Positions 1 to 9,273 of a DNA stretch of 64,000 nucleotides are shown here, piece by piece. The translations under genes and the position numbers were made by a program. The DNA comes from Bradyrhizobium sp. DOA9 (lineage in GTDB: Bacteria; Pseudomonadota; Alphaproteobacteria; Rhizobiales; Xanthobacteraceae). Where the stretch lies: assembly GCF_000617845.2 (NCBI RefSeq), contig NZ_DF820425.1, positions 6,826,741 through 6,890,740 on the forward strand, written 5' to 3'. The notes beneath the pieces are model-generated. The model was not told the DNA's origin. It saw nothing but the letters and a program-made list of their open reading frames with translations, and ran no database searches. The stretch's first letter is position 1, and each line of letters starts with the position of its first letter.

Positions 1-2719
1 CGTTGCGCGCGTCGAGGCTTGCGGACATTTCGCCGCCGCCGACGCCGCCTTTGAGCGCATCGAGTGCGAACGACTGGCCGTCGCTCCGGATCGTGCCGCC
101 GAAGGGACGCAGCTCGATGCCGCCGGGCAACGTTCCGCGCAAGGCCTGAAAGGCGATGCGGCCGCGCCAGCCGCTGACCAATCCTGCGCTGAGCGGCTCG
201 CCGGACTCACGACCGGTCGCGCCGACGGCGATTGCAAGCGCCGGCACCAGATCGAGCGAGTCGAGCCCGATCTCGCCGTCGATCGATCTGTCCTGATCGA
301 GCGTCACCGCAACATGGCCGCGCAGATGCGAGCCGGCGGCATTGCCGTCGAGATCGCCGAAGGTCAGGCGATTGCCTGATAGCGTGAGGCGGGAGGACAG
401 GCTGACATTCTGCGCCGACTTGTCGGCCGCGCTGGTCCCGAGCAGCGGCGCCAGATTGGCGTTGCGCACACGCAGGTTCACGCTCGCCTTCGTTTCCAAA
501 GCTTTGGGCTCGGACGGTTTGGGCTCCGACAATTCGAGGCTACCTTGCGCGTCGGCATCGAGCCCGCCGCCGTTGAGCCTTGCGGTCAATTGCAGGGGAC
601 GGCGCCAGGTCCCGCTCAAGCGGCCTTCGAATTGCGAGGCGCCCTCGCCCGCGGCCACGATGCGATCGAGCCCCAGCAGCGCCAATAGCGAGCCGGCCTG
701 CGGCGCCGCGACTTTCGTGTCGAGCGTGAAGTCGCTGTTGCGCAGGCGTTCGAGGTCGATGCCGCCGATGGCGGCCGCCGGCGTCTGTGCGGCCAGGGTC
801 GCCGAGGCCTTGAGCTGGGGCGCGTCGAGGTCGAGCACGAGGCGGGCATTGCTGCGATCGGCATGATCGGCGTTCTTGTCGAGGCTGAGATCGAGCTTGA
901 GACGGGTCGCGCCGGGCAAAGACGGAAGCGCATCGAGGCGCGCGCGCAGAGCGGGCGCAAACGGCTCGACCAGCGCGGTGAGCTCGCGCAGCGAATTGGC
1001 CGAGGATTTCAGCGCGAGCTTGCCGGTCGTCCTGGTGCGGTCGAAGCTGCCGCTCGCCTCCGTGGTCACGCCGCCGCCCTGGCCGAAGCGCAGCTGCTCG
1101 AGCGACAGCGACGCCGGGCTATAGGCGAGCATGGCCGCGAACGGCCGCAGCTCCTGGCCGGCCGAGACGGCGCGGCCGACATCGAGCGCGAGCTTGGCCT
1201 CGTCCGGCCATTCGCCTTGCGGCCCCGCCAGGGCGCGCACGAAGCTCGCGGCGGCGTCGAGGTCGAGCCGGTCGGCCCTGAGGTCCGCGTCGATCCGCGA
1301 GCCCTTGCTTGCGCCGGTTTGCACGAAGGCGATGCGGCCTTCGACGGCGCCGCCGTCGATGTCGGCCTTCAGCCTGTCGATGGCGAGATGATTGGCGGCG
1401 ATGGTGACGTCGCCGGAAAGGCGCAGCGGCCGCGTGCTGCGGCGGGTGATCTCGCTGCGGCCCTGCAGCCAGGCCACCAGCGCGTCGGGATCCGAGGACT
1501 CGACGCTGAGCCGGCCGCTGAAACTGTCGGCGCCGGGAGCCGCGCCATTGAGCGAGACCTGCGTCATGCCGGGCGCGCGCAGCTCCAGCCGCCGGAAGGT
1601 CCAGGACCGGCCATCGGTCGCAAGCTCGGTTGCGATGTTCTGCAGCGGACGGCCGCCGAGCATGATCTGATCGGCATTGAACTCGATCTGCGCCGGGATC
1701 GGCACCTGCGGGATCGCCGCAAGGCCAGCGCGCAGCGCCGGCAGGACACGCTGCGGATCGGCATCGTCTCTGGCGGTCAGCCTGTCGGCATCGACCTGCC
1801 GCGCCGACAGCACCGTGCGCAGCAAGGGCGAGGCGCCAAACCTGAGATCGCCGACGCCGCCGAGCTTCAGCGCGTTGTCCTCGGTGCCGAAGCTCGCGTC
1901 GATCTGGTCGAATTTCGCGCCGGCCGGATCGGCCTTGAGCCGGGTCGCGAGCTTCCAGGGTGTCGGCCCCGCCTCGCCCGCCTTCCTGGCCGCGGGCACG
2001 GCAAGCGTCAGCGCGCCCTCGAATTTCGGCTGGCGATTCTCGAAGGCGAGCACGCCTTCGAGATCGGCGAGGATGGCGCGCTCACCGGGATCGATGTTGA
2101 GGTGGAGACGGGTCGCGCTGCCGTCGGCGCTGGGGCCGGAGGAGACGCGGAACGGGTAGCGCACGCCGCGCGCGGTGAAACTGCCGTCGCCCCGCACCGA
2201 GCCCGCGAGCGAGCGCACGTCGCCGGAGAAGGCGATGTCGTTCAATTCCAGCGTCGAGCGGCTGGCGGCATCGTGCAGAGCGATGCGGCCGGTGAGGTTC
2301 AGCCGCTCGATGGCGAGGGAGGCCAGGTTGAAGGTGCCGCTCGCGGTGGACGGCAAATCGACCCGCCCGCGCGAATCCAGGCCAAGATCGACCGCCATGC
2401 CGCCGACCGAAAGCTCGGTGGCACGCCATTCGCCGCGCATCAGGGAGCCGAGGCTGAACTCGACATCGAGCTTGTCGGCGCGCAGGCGGCCGAGATCGTT
2501 GTTGCCCCCGAAGGTGACGCCGCGCAGCCGCAGCGTCGGCGCCGGCAACAGCCGCGCGTCGAGCTCGCCCGCCACCCGCACCGGCACGCCGATGATCTTG
2601 CCGGCCTCCGCCTCGAACTGGGGCCTGAACTGGTTCCAGTCGATGTAGTACGGCCCGATCAGCGCGGCCAGCAGCGCAATGATGAAGGCAATCGCCAATC
2701 CGAGCAGCGTCGTCTGCAC
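1..2719 (-). CDS. AsmA-family protein (3' end outside window)
   Basis: Continuous reading frame of more than 900 codons on the minus strand that runs off the left edge. It opens with a GTG start at 2719 preceded by GAGGGGAGACCC, a good ribosome-binding site. The N-terminus has one membrane segment (about residues 3-25, ending GPYYIDWN). It continues as an AsmA-like sequence, with EAEAGKIIGVPVRVAGEL, LPAPTLRLRGV and many short beta-rich repeats that include terms such as VDLPSTASG and GSVRGDGSF. AsmA/TamB/YhdP-type proteins are inner-membrane-anchored periplasmic proteins linked to lipid transport and outer-membrane assembly. That role is family knowledge, and the substrate cannot be read here. 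The next gene on the same strand (P450) lies 133 bp upstream, so a separate promoter is likely. Confidence 0.88.
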   Translation of the reverse strand, partial: MQTTLLGLAIAFIIALLAALIGPYYIDWNQFRPQFEAEAGKIIGVPVRVAGELDARLLPAPTLRLRGVTFGGNNDLGRLRADKLDVEFSLGSLMRGEWRATELSVGGMAVDLGLDSRGRVDLPSTASGTFNLASLAIERLNLTGRIALHDAASRSTLELNDIAFSGDVRSLAGSVRGDGSFTARGVRYPFRVSSGPSADGSATRLHLNIDPGERAILADLEGVLAFENRQPKFEGALTLAVPAARKAGEAGPTPWKLATRLKADPAGAKFDQIDASFGTEDNALKLGGVGDLRFGASPLLRTVLSARQVDADRLTARDDADPQRVLPALRAGLAAIPQVPIPAQIEFNADQIMLGGRPLQNIATELATDGRSWTFRRLELRAPGMTQVSLNGAAPGADSFSGRLSVESSDPDALVAWLQGRSEITRRSTRPLRLSGDVTIAANHLAIDRLKADIDGGAVEGRIAFVQTGASKGSRIDADLRADRLDLDAAASFVRALAGPQGEWPDEAKLALDVGRAVSAGQELRPFAAMLAYSPASLSLEQLRFGQGGGVTTEASGSFDRTRTTGKLALKSSANSLRELTALVEPFAPALRARLDALPSLPGATRLKLDLSLDKNADHADRSNARLVLDLDAPQLKASATLAAQTPAAAIGGIDLERLRNSDFTLDTKVAAPQAGSLLALLGLDRIVAAGEGASQFEGRLSGTWRRPLQLTARLNGGGLDADAQGSLELSEPKPSEPKALETKASVNLRVRNANLAPLLGTSAADKSAQNVSLSSRLTLSGNRLTFGDLDGNAAGSHLRGHVAVTLDQDRSIDGEIGLDSLDLVPALAIAVGATGRESGEPLSAGLVSGWRGRIAFQALRGTLPGGIELRPFGGTIRSDGQSFALDALKGGVGGGEMSASLDARN

Positions 2720-2852
2720 GGGTCTCCCCTCGGCCAAACCGGCCCGGGCCGAAGCTGAGGGCCTCAGGCGCGCCGGAACAGCCCCTTATATAGGGGGAAG
2801 TGTGGCGAAGTCACAGCGACTGTTGCGCGCGGAGGTTAACGCGCAAGCCCCC

Positions 2853-4082
<1,230 letters not shown>

Positions 4083-4163
4083 GGTGACCTCGAATCGGTT
4101 GGCGCATGACACGAATACGCAAGGCTGCCCCATCGCCCGGCGTAACCATCCCTGAAAGATTAT

Positions 4164-4191
4164 CAACTCGATACATTGTTGTATCGAGTTG
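4164..4191. promoter_or_regulatory. 28-bp palindromic operator between P450 and TetR genes
   Basis: CAACTCGATACA (4164-4175) and TGTATCGAGTTG (4180-4191) are perfect 12-bp inverted arms around TTGT. The site lies 82 bp upstream of the P450 start and 23 bp upstream of the TetR start. Length and symmetry fit a TetR-dimer operator that would repress both divergent genes. Binding is inferred. Confidence 0.75.
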
Positions 4192-4213
4192 CATTCTGCC
4201 CTAAGCTGCGCCG

Positions 4214-4825
4214 ATGTCAAGGGTGAGAACCAGGCCGACCAGGGACGACACGCGCGAGGCGCTGTTCGAGGCGGCGGCGCGCCTGTTCGAGGCGGACGGC
4301 ATCGGCGGCGCCAGCATCGAGGCGATCGCGGCGGCGGCGGGCTTCACCCGCGGCGCGTTCTATTCGAACTTTGCGAGCAAGGACGAATTGATCATCGCTA
4401 TGCTCGAGGACCATGTCGCGCAGTCGATCCGGCGCAACATGGACATCCTCGCCCAGCACCACAATCTCGACGATTTCATCGCGGCGCTGAAGACGATGGA
4501 CCGCAGCCGGCAGGATCCGCTCGGCCGCTCGCCGCTGCTGCACATGGAGATGATCCTGTTCGTGGCGCGCGCCGAAAAGCGCCGGCCCGAGCTCGCCAAA
4601 CGCCTGCGCGCGCGGCGCAAGCTGGTCGCGGACATCATCGAGGCGACGCTGAAGAGCAACGGCCGCAACCACAATCTGGACCCGCCCTGGATGGCCGCGA
4701 TCGTGCTCGCGCTGGAAGACGGCTTTCGCCTGCACCGGCTGATCGATCCCGAGACGACGCCGGCCGACAGCTTTCTGCGCGCGCTCACGGATTTGCGACG
4801 CAGGACGGGGTTGGCCTCCGCCTAG
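4214..4825 (+). CDS. TetR/AcrR-family transcriptional regulator
   Basis: 203 residues, the usual TetR length. The N-terminal DNA-binding domain is clear: EALFEAAARLFEADGIGGAS, then the helix-turn-helix IEAIAAAAGFTRGAFYSNF and SKDEL (about residues 15-60). The C-terminal ligand domain is divergent, as is normal, and gives no ligand. No good Shine-Dalgarno precedes the ATG, and the palindrome ends 22 bp before it, so the leader may be very short. The divergent arrangement with the P450 and the shared operator suggest that it autoregulates and represses the P450, being released by the P450 substrate or a related compound. Confidence 0.92.
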   Translation: MSRVRTRPTRDDTREALFEAAARLFEADGIGGASIEAIAAAAGFTRGAFYSNFASKDELIIAMLEDHVAQSIRRNMDILAQHHNLDDFIAALKTMDRSRQDPLGRSPLLHMEMILFVARAEKRRPELAKRLRARRKLVADIIEATLKSNGRNHNLDPPWMAAIVLALEDGFRLHRLIDPETTPADSFLRALTDLRRRTGLASA

Positions 4826-5101
4826 CGGATGCCTGCAGCGGTCAGCGCGACCACGCCGGCGTCCCTGGTCGACGCATCGAGAGCATTGCCCGTCGTTGGC
4901 CGGTGCGCAGACGATAGTACTGGCTATTGCAACGCCAAAGGCGCATGCTCACAGCAGCCGGCACCGGTTGGGGCTTCACTTGCGAAAGGCAGGCGCGCAT
5001 GACCATCCGCTCGCGGCAAAAAGCCGTCTCGTTCAGGCATTCGCTCCTCGTGCCCACCGTCGATCTCGCCGATGCGCAAGCTGCAGATGCGAGGATCGTC
5101 A

Positions 5102-5398
5102 ATGGATGACCGGCCGGTCGATCTCGACAAGCACCGTGGCATGGCCGCGCAGAAGGCCACCGACCTGCGCCGCGCGCTGGCCGAGGTCGAGGCTCATGTC
5201 AGAGAGCTGCGCGAGCGCGAGGCCGACCTCGAGCACCGCATGATGACGGTGCCCGCGGCATCCTGGCCGGAGGCCGCAGTGAAGGCGCGCCATCTGCTCA
5301 ACCTCTATGCTGCAAGCCTGCCCGCCGAGGACACGCGCCACCGCGCGCTCGTGTCGGCGCTGTTCGACGATTTCGCACGGCTATCCGGAGACGGCTGA
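5102..5398 (+). CDS. small conserved-type hypothetical protein, coiled-coil
   Basis: 98 residues, start chosen at 5102 because GAGG lies 8 nt upstream. Residues about 12-45 are strongly charged and heptad-like (ATDLRRALAEVEAHVRELRE), predicting a helical coiled coil. The second half, with ASWPEAAVKARHLLNLYAAS, is also helical. No signal peptide or membrane segment. The 276 bp between it and the TetR gene hold nothing I can name. Function unknown; codon use matches the neighbours, so it is likely a real gene. Confidence 0.7.
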   Translation: MDDRPVDLDKHRGMAAQKATDLRRALAEVEAHVRELREREADLEHRMMTVPAASWPEAAVKARHLLNLYAASLPAEDTRHRALVSALFDDFARLSGDG

Positions 5399-5476
5399 GC
5401 CGAGCGACGGCTGCCTGCATTCTACGCGCATGCTGGCGCGAACGCGCCAGGAAACCGACGTGTAATGGAGCAAGCC

Positions 5477-5754
5477 ATGACACTGACCAGCGGCCGCTTT
5501 ATCGGCCATGAATACGACCGGATGATCGTACGGTTCTCGATGCTTGACGGCGCCAGGGAGATTCCTTGCGCAATTTCGACCTCCGCAATGGACGATCTCG
5601 AGCAGGGCCGCAAGTCAGGCCCGAGCAGCGGGAAGCCCAATTCGCCCGTCTACGGGATCGCATCGAAGCATGCGCTGCGAGCAAGTATCGCGCCACGGAA
5701 TTCGAAGGCACCCCGCCGGGCATCGTGCTGCGAGGCATCGACTTCAGGCGATAG
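5477..5754 (+). pseudogene. DUF1488-like small protein, broken by a one-base frameshift
   Basis: The frame opening at 5477 (preceded by GGAGCAAGCC) reads MTLTSGRFIGHEYDRMIVRF, then a segment with IPCAIS and AMDDLEQGRK up to about 5613. There the family-like sequence stops and the frame turns into unrelated Ser/Arg-rich residues. The continuation RPEQREAQFARLRDRIEACA ... GTPPGIVLRGIDFRR is intact in the next frame, ending at the TAG at 5752-5754. Restoring one base within AAG-TCAGG (about 5611-5616) rejoins both halves into a protein of about 92 residues, the normal size for this small rhizobial family. Either a recent inactivating deletion or a sequencing error. The family assignment is from memory of its pattern and is moderately sure. 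Confidence 0.68.
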
Positions 5755-5850
5755 GATCTCGGCCCAAGGAACACAGCCGCGACGCTTGGTCGGGCTTTTC
5801 TGCGGCGTCACGGCTGACGCGCGCGGCGAGGTCCGGAAAGCAGATCGTTG

Positions 5851-6126
5851 CTACTCCGGCCTCGCCTTGATTTCCGGCAAGGGCGGCTTGCGCTCGAAAG
5901 GCTTCTTCTTCGGTGGTGCGGGCAGCAATCCTTCCCTGATCGCCTGCTTGCGAGCGAGCTTGCGGGCGCGGCGAATGGCCTCGGACTTCTCGCGGGTCTT
6001 TCTCTCCGACGGCTTTTCGTAGGACCGTCGCTGCTTCATTTCCCGGAAGACGCCTTCGCGCTGCATCTTCTTCTTGAGAACGCGGAGCGCCTGCTCAACA
6101 TTGTTGTCTCTGACGAGTACGTGCAA
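5851..6126 (-). CDS. rpsU: 30S ribosomal protein S21
   Basis: 91 residues starting QLHVLVRDNNVEQALRVLKK (first residue read as Met), with KMQREGVFREMKQRRSYEKP and a basic helix (SEAIRRARKLARKQAIREG), the S21 pattern. S21 binds the 30S platform near the anti-Shine-Dalgarno region. The start is taken as TTG at 6126 because a perfect AGGAGG lies 5 nt upstream; no ATG fits. The last 25 or so residues (LLPAPPKKKPFERKPP...) form a Pro/Lys-rich tail beyond the core domain, seen in alphaproteobacterial S21 variants. It converges on the broken DUF1488-like gene. Bradyrhizobia usually carry more than one rpsU, so this may be an accessory paralogue. Confidence 0.9.
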   Translation of the reverse strand: MHVLVRDNNVEQALRVLKKKMQREGVFREMKQRRSYEKPSERKTREKSEAIRRARKLARKQAIREGLLPAPPKKKPFERKPPLPEIKARPE

Positions 6127-6534
6127 TTGATCCTCCTGGCTCGGGCTGCGAATGCGATATGTCCTGCAGGGCAGCCGATTGCGCAGGAGCTTCATTGCGA
6201 TGTGTGAGGATAGTGGCCGCGACATTCGTCGCGGCTTCGGACGAGCCGATCTGCTTGTCACAGCGAGCATCTTGGTGGCGTCACGTGACCACCGTCGTGC
6301 TGCACTGTCAATCGATAATCCCTTGCTCGCAGATCGCTGGCTTGAGATCGCTGCGCCGTTTCACGGATGTACTGGAACGGTCGCCTTGCCCGCTCGATCC
6401 CGGGATTGAGCGGGTTTAGTCGTTGCGGGGAGTGCAGATCGTGCCCGACCAAGCGGCCGATTGCCTCGGGCAGGCTGAGCCTGTCGTTCTGGCGAGCCAT
6501 CCATGCCGCGATCGTGCAGTATCGCTCAAAGCCG
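6127..6534. other. 408-bp stretch without a sure gene; possible remnant of a ribbon-helix-helix protein
   Basis: Between rpsU and the PAS/GGDEF/EAL gene. The first part should hold the rpsU promoter and leader. On the minus strand around 6440-6525 there is a frame reading ERYCTIAAWMARQNDRLSL then PEAIGRLVGHDL. This resembles the 'AW-ARQ...PEAIRRLV' helix of small rhizobial CopG/Arc-like proteins. No proper start, ribosome-binding site or intact domain accompanies it, so at most it is a fragment. Nothing else is recognised. Confidence 0.4.
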
Positions 6535-9117
6535 CTAGGCCGACTGCTTCACAGCAGCCTTGTCCACCGCAACATCCAGCCGCCCCAGCATCGCCCTCGC
6601 CTGCTCGGCGCAGTGCTCGATCAGCCAGTGCTCGAAGGCGACCGGCGGCAGCGCCGGTGCGTAGAGGAAGCCCTGGACGATGTCGCAGCCGAGCTCGGCC
6701 AGCGTGTTGCGCTGCCCCTCGGTCTCGACCCCCTCGGCGACCACGCTCATGCCGAGGCCCTGGCCGACGCGGATCACGGCGGTGGCGATCGCGAGCGCGC
6801 CAGCGTCACGCTCGATGTCGCGCATGAAGCTGCGGTCGATCTTGAGCTCGCGGATCGGCAGATGCGCGAGCCGGCTGAGGCTGGAATAGCCGGTGCCGAA
6901 ATCGTCCACCGAGAGACCGACGCCGAGCTCGCGGATCGCGTTCATCGTCTCCAGCGCCGCGGCGCCGTCCTGCATGAACGCGCCCTCGGTGATCTCCAGC
7001 ATCAGCGCGTCGGGCGGCAGATCGTGCTCGGCCAGGATGTCCTTGAGCCGCGCGGCCAGCGTGACGTTGCGGAAATTGATCGGGGACAGGTTCACCGAGA
7101 CGCAGGGAATGTCGAGCCCGGCGCGACGCCAGCTCGCCATCTGGCGGCAGGCCTCGCGCACGGACCACAGGCCGATCTGCTCGATCAGGCCGCATTCCTC
7201 GGCGAGCGGGATGAACTTTGCCGGCGAGACGTCGCCGAGCACGGCATCGCGCCAGCGCGCCAGCGCCTCGACGCCGTGGATCGCGCCGTCGCAGCTGCGG
7301 ATCTGCGGCTGGTAGCTGAGGCTCAGCGCGCCCTCCGCGACGGCGCGGCGCAGCGCCGCGATCAGCGCCAGCCGCTGCTCGGCGAGCACGCTCATCTCGG
7401 CACTGAAGATGCGATGCGTCGAGCGTCCGGCCTGCTTGGCCATGTACATCGCGGCATCCGCCTGCTGCATCAATGTGTCGATGTCGGTGGCGTGATCGGG
7501 ATAGAGGCTGATGCCGATGCTGGCGGACATCGGCATCAGCTTCGATCCGAGCCGCAACGGTGCGGACAGGGCCTCGGTGATCCCGGCCGCGATGCGCTCG
7601 GCGTCTTGCGCATTGCGTTGCGGCAGCAGGATGACGAATTCGTCGCCGCCGAGCCGTCCCAGCATGTCGTCGGGACCGATCTGCTCGCGCAGGCGCTGCG
7701 CGAGCAGGATCAAGAGCTCGTCGCCGGCGGCGTGGCCGAGCGTGTCGTTGACGTCCTTGAAATGATCGACGTCGAGGAAGGCGAGCGCGACATGGCCTCC
7801 GGTCGGACAGGCATCGATCGCGGTCGCGATCAGGTGGCGCAGCCGCGCGCGGTTCGGCAGGCCGGTGAGCATGTCGTGATAGGCGAGCCGCGCGATTTCG
7901 GCGCGCGCCTCCTTGCGCTCGATCGCGAACGCGCCGAGGTTGACGCAGGCATCGACGATCTGGCGGTGCCATCTGCTCGGCGCCCGCGGTTCGCGATAAT
8001 AGAACCCGAAGGTGCCGATGACCCGGCCGTCCTTGGCCTTGATCGGCGTCGACCAGCAGGCGCGCAAGCCCACTTCGAGCGGCCGCGCCTTGTAGGGCTG
8101 CCAGCGCGGATCGGCATCGATGTCGGCGACCAGAATCGGAATTCCGTAGAAGGCTCCGGTTCCGCACGTCCCGACCTCGGGACCGATCGCGATGCCGTCG
8201 AGCGAGCGGGAATAGTCCTCGGGCAAGCTCGGACCGCCCAGCGGATGGAGCAGGCCGGCGGCATCGACGTGCAGCAGCGAACAGACGACGCCGGGCGCGA
8301 TCTGCTCGACGCGGCGGCACAGCCGATCGGCAATCTCGGTGATCGGCGCCTCGTCGGCGAGCGCCGCCATGATCAGCTGCTGCAGCGAGCGCAGCTGCCG
8401 GGATTCGGTGATATCCTCGACCAGCGCGAAGAGGTGCTTGACCCGGCCTTTCTTGTCGCGGAAGGCGTCGATCCGGGCGGAGACCCAGATCTCCTCACCA
8501 TCCTTGTCGTAGGCGAGCACCTCGACCTCGGCGCGATGCCCGCCACGCATCAGCCGCTTGACGAGCAACGCAACCGCCTTGCGATCGGTGTGGCGGCCGG
8601 CAATGAGCTCGCCGGCGCGGCGGCCTTCGGCCTCCTCGCTGCCATAGCCGAACAGCGCCGTGAACGCGGAGTTGACGTAGACGATCTTCTCTTCCACGTC
8701 TGTGATGATGACCGCGCGATTGGTCTGGTCGGAGACCGCGTGGAGAAGTCCGATCCTGGCGCGGCGTTCGGCATCGAGGGTAACGTCGCGCGCGAACACG
8801 ATGCGATGGGTCGCTCCGTCGACCGTCGCCGACCACATCGCGACCTGCGCCTTGATGCGGCTGCCGTCGCGCCGTACAAGGCTGATCTCCTCGCGGAGAT
8901 CCGCGGTCGCGCCGGCCTTGAGACATTCGAGGGTAAGGACGGCGGCGTCGCGGCCGAGCACCTCGGCGGCGGCGAGCTTCCAGATCCGCTCCGCGGCGGG
9001 GTTGAAATGGGTAATGCGATGCGCCTCATCGACGATGACGATGCCGTCGTCGGCGCGCTCGAGCGCGGCGCGCAGCACGTCAGGAATTTCTGTCGCATGG
9101 TGATCGGAGGCGAGCAT
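6535..9117 (-). CDS. PAS-PAS-GAF-GGDEF-EAL cyclic-di-GMP enzyme
   Basis: About 860 residues, cytoplasmic, with no membrane segment. In order (start at 9117): PAS (about 15-115, with DGIVIVDEAHRITHFNPAAE), second PAS plus PAC (about 130-240, AVIITDVEEKIVYVNSAFTA ... VEDITE), GAF (about 250-400), GGDEF (motif at 490-494) and EAL (motif at 617-619). Both catalytic signatures are intact, so both diguanylate cyclase and phosphodiesterase activity are possible. The layout matches Escherichia coli DosP/YfgF-type sensors. The residues just before GGDEF (GPDDMLGRL) lack the RxxD product-inhibition site. The start is uncertain: in-frame starts at 9135 and 9225 exist, and none has a good ribosome-binding site. 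Confidence 0.93.
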   Translation of the reverse strand: MLASDHHATEIPDVLRAALERADDGIVIVDEAHRITHFNPAAERIWKLAAAEVLGRDAAVLTLECLKAGATADLREEISLVRRDGSRIKAQVAMWSATVDGATHRIVFARDVTLDAERRARIGLLHAVSDQTNRAVIITDVEEKIVYVNSAFTALFGYGSEEAEGRRAGELIAGRHTDRKAVALLVKRLMRGGHRAEVEVLAYDKDGEEIWVSARIDAFRDKKGRVKHLFALVEDITESRQLRSLQQLIMAALADEAPITEIADRLCRRVEQIAPGVVCSLLHVDAAGLLHPLGGPSLPEDYSRSLDGIAIGPEVGTCGTGAFYGIPILVADIDADPRWQPYKARPLEVGLRACWSTPIKAKDGRVIGTFGFYYREPRAPSRWHRQIVDACVNLGAFAIERKEARAEIARLAYHDMLTGLPNRARLRHLIATAIDACPTGGHVALAFLDVDHFKDVNDTLGHAAGDELLILLAQRLREQIGPDDMLGRLGGDEFVILLPQRNAQDAERIAAGITEALSAPLRLGSKLMPMSASIGISLYPDHATDIDTLMQQADAAMYMAKQAGRSTHRIFSAEMSVLAEQRLALIAALRRAVAEGALSLSYQPQIRSCDGAIHGVEALARWRDAVLGDVSPAKFIPLAEECGLIEQIGLWSVREACRQMASWRRAGLDIPCVSVNLSPINFRNVTLAARLKDILAEHDLPPDALMLEITEGAFMQDGAAALETMNAIRELGVGLSVDDFGTGYSSLSRLAHLPIRELKIDRSFMRDIERDAGALAIATAVIRVGQGLGMSVVAEGVETEGQRNTLAELGCDIVQGFLYAPALPPVAFEHWLIEHCAEQARAMLGRLDVAVDKAAVKQSA

Positions 9118-9273
9118 GGTCTGAACCGGCGGCATCGGGAAATGCGGCAATCGGCGAGAGGTTAACGCTCCGATGGTGTCCAAGACGTTTTTGCAATTCC
9201 GCCGCGCCGCGCCAAGAGGCGGCATGATTAACGCTTCGCGAAAACGCCGAAGGTATCTTGAAGCGTCCTGGAC

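Noticed and set aside
4896..5243. Overlapping small frames around the coiled-coil gene (4896-5243, 4927-5109)
   Set aside because: No ribosome-binding site and composition unlike neighbours; only the 5102-5398 frame has coding features.
6535..9117. Haem-based oxygen sensor like E. coli DosP
   Set aside because: The domain order is alike, but I cannot find a His in the PAS helix where the DosP haem ligand lies; the ligand cannot be claimed.
6367..9165. 932-codon plus-strand frame opposite the PAS/GGDEF/EAL gene
   Set aside because: Antisense shadow caused by high third-position GC; the opposite strand encodes intact GGDEF and EAL domains.
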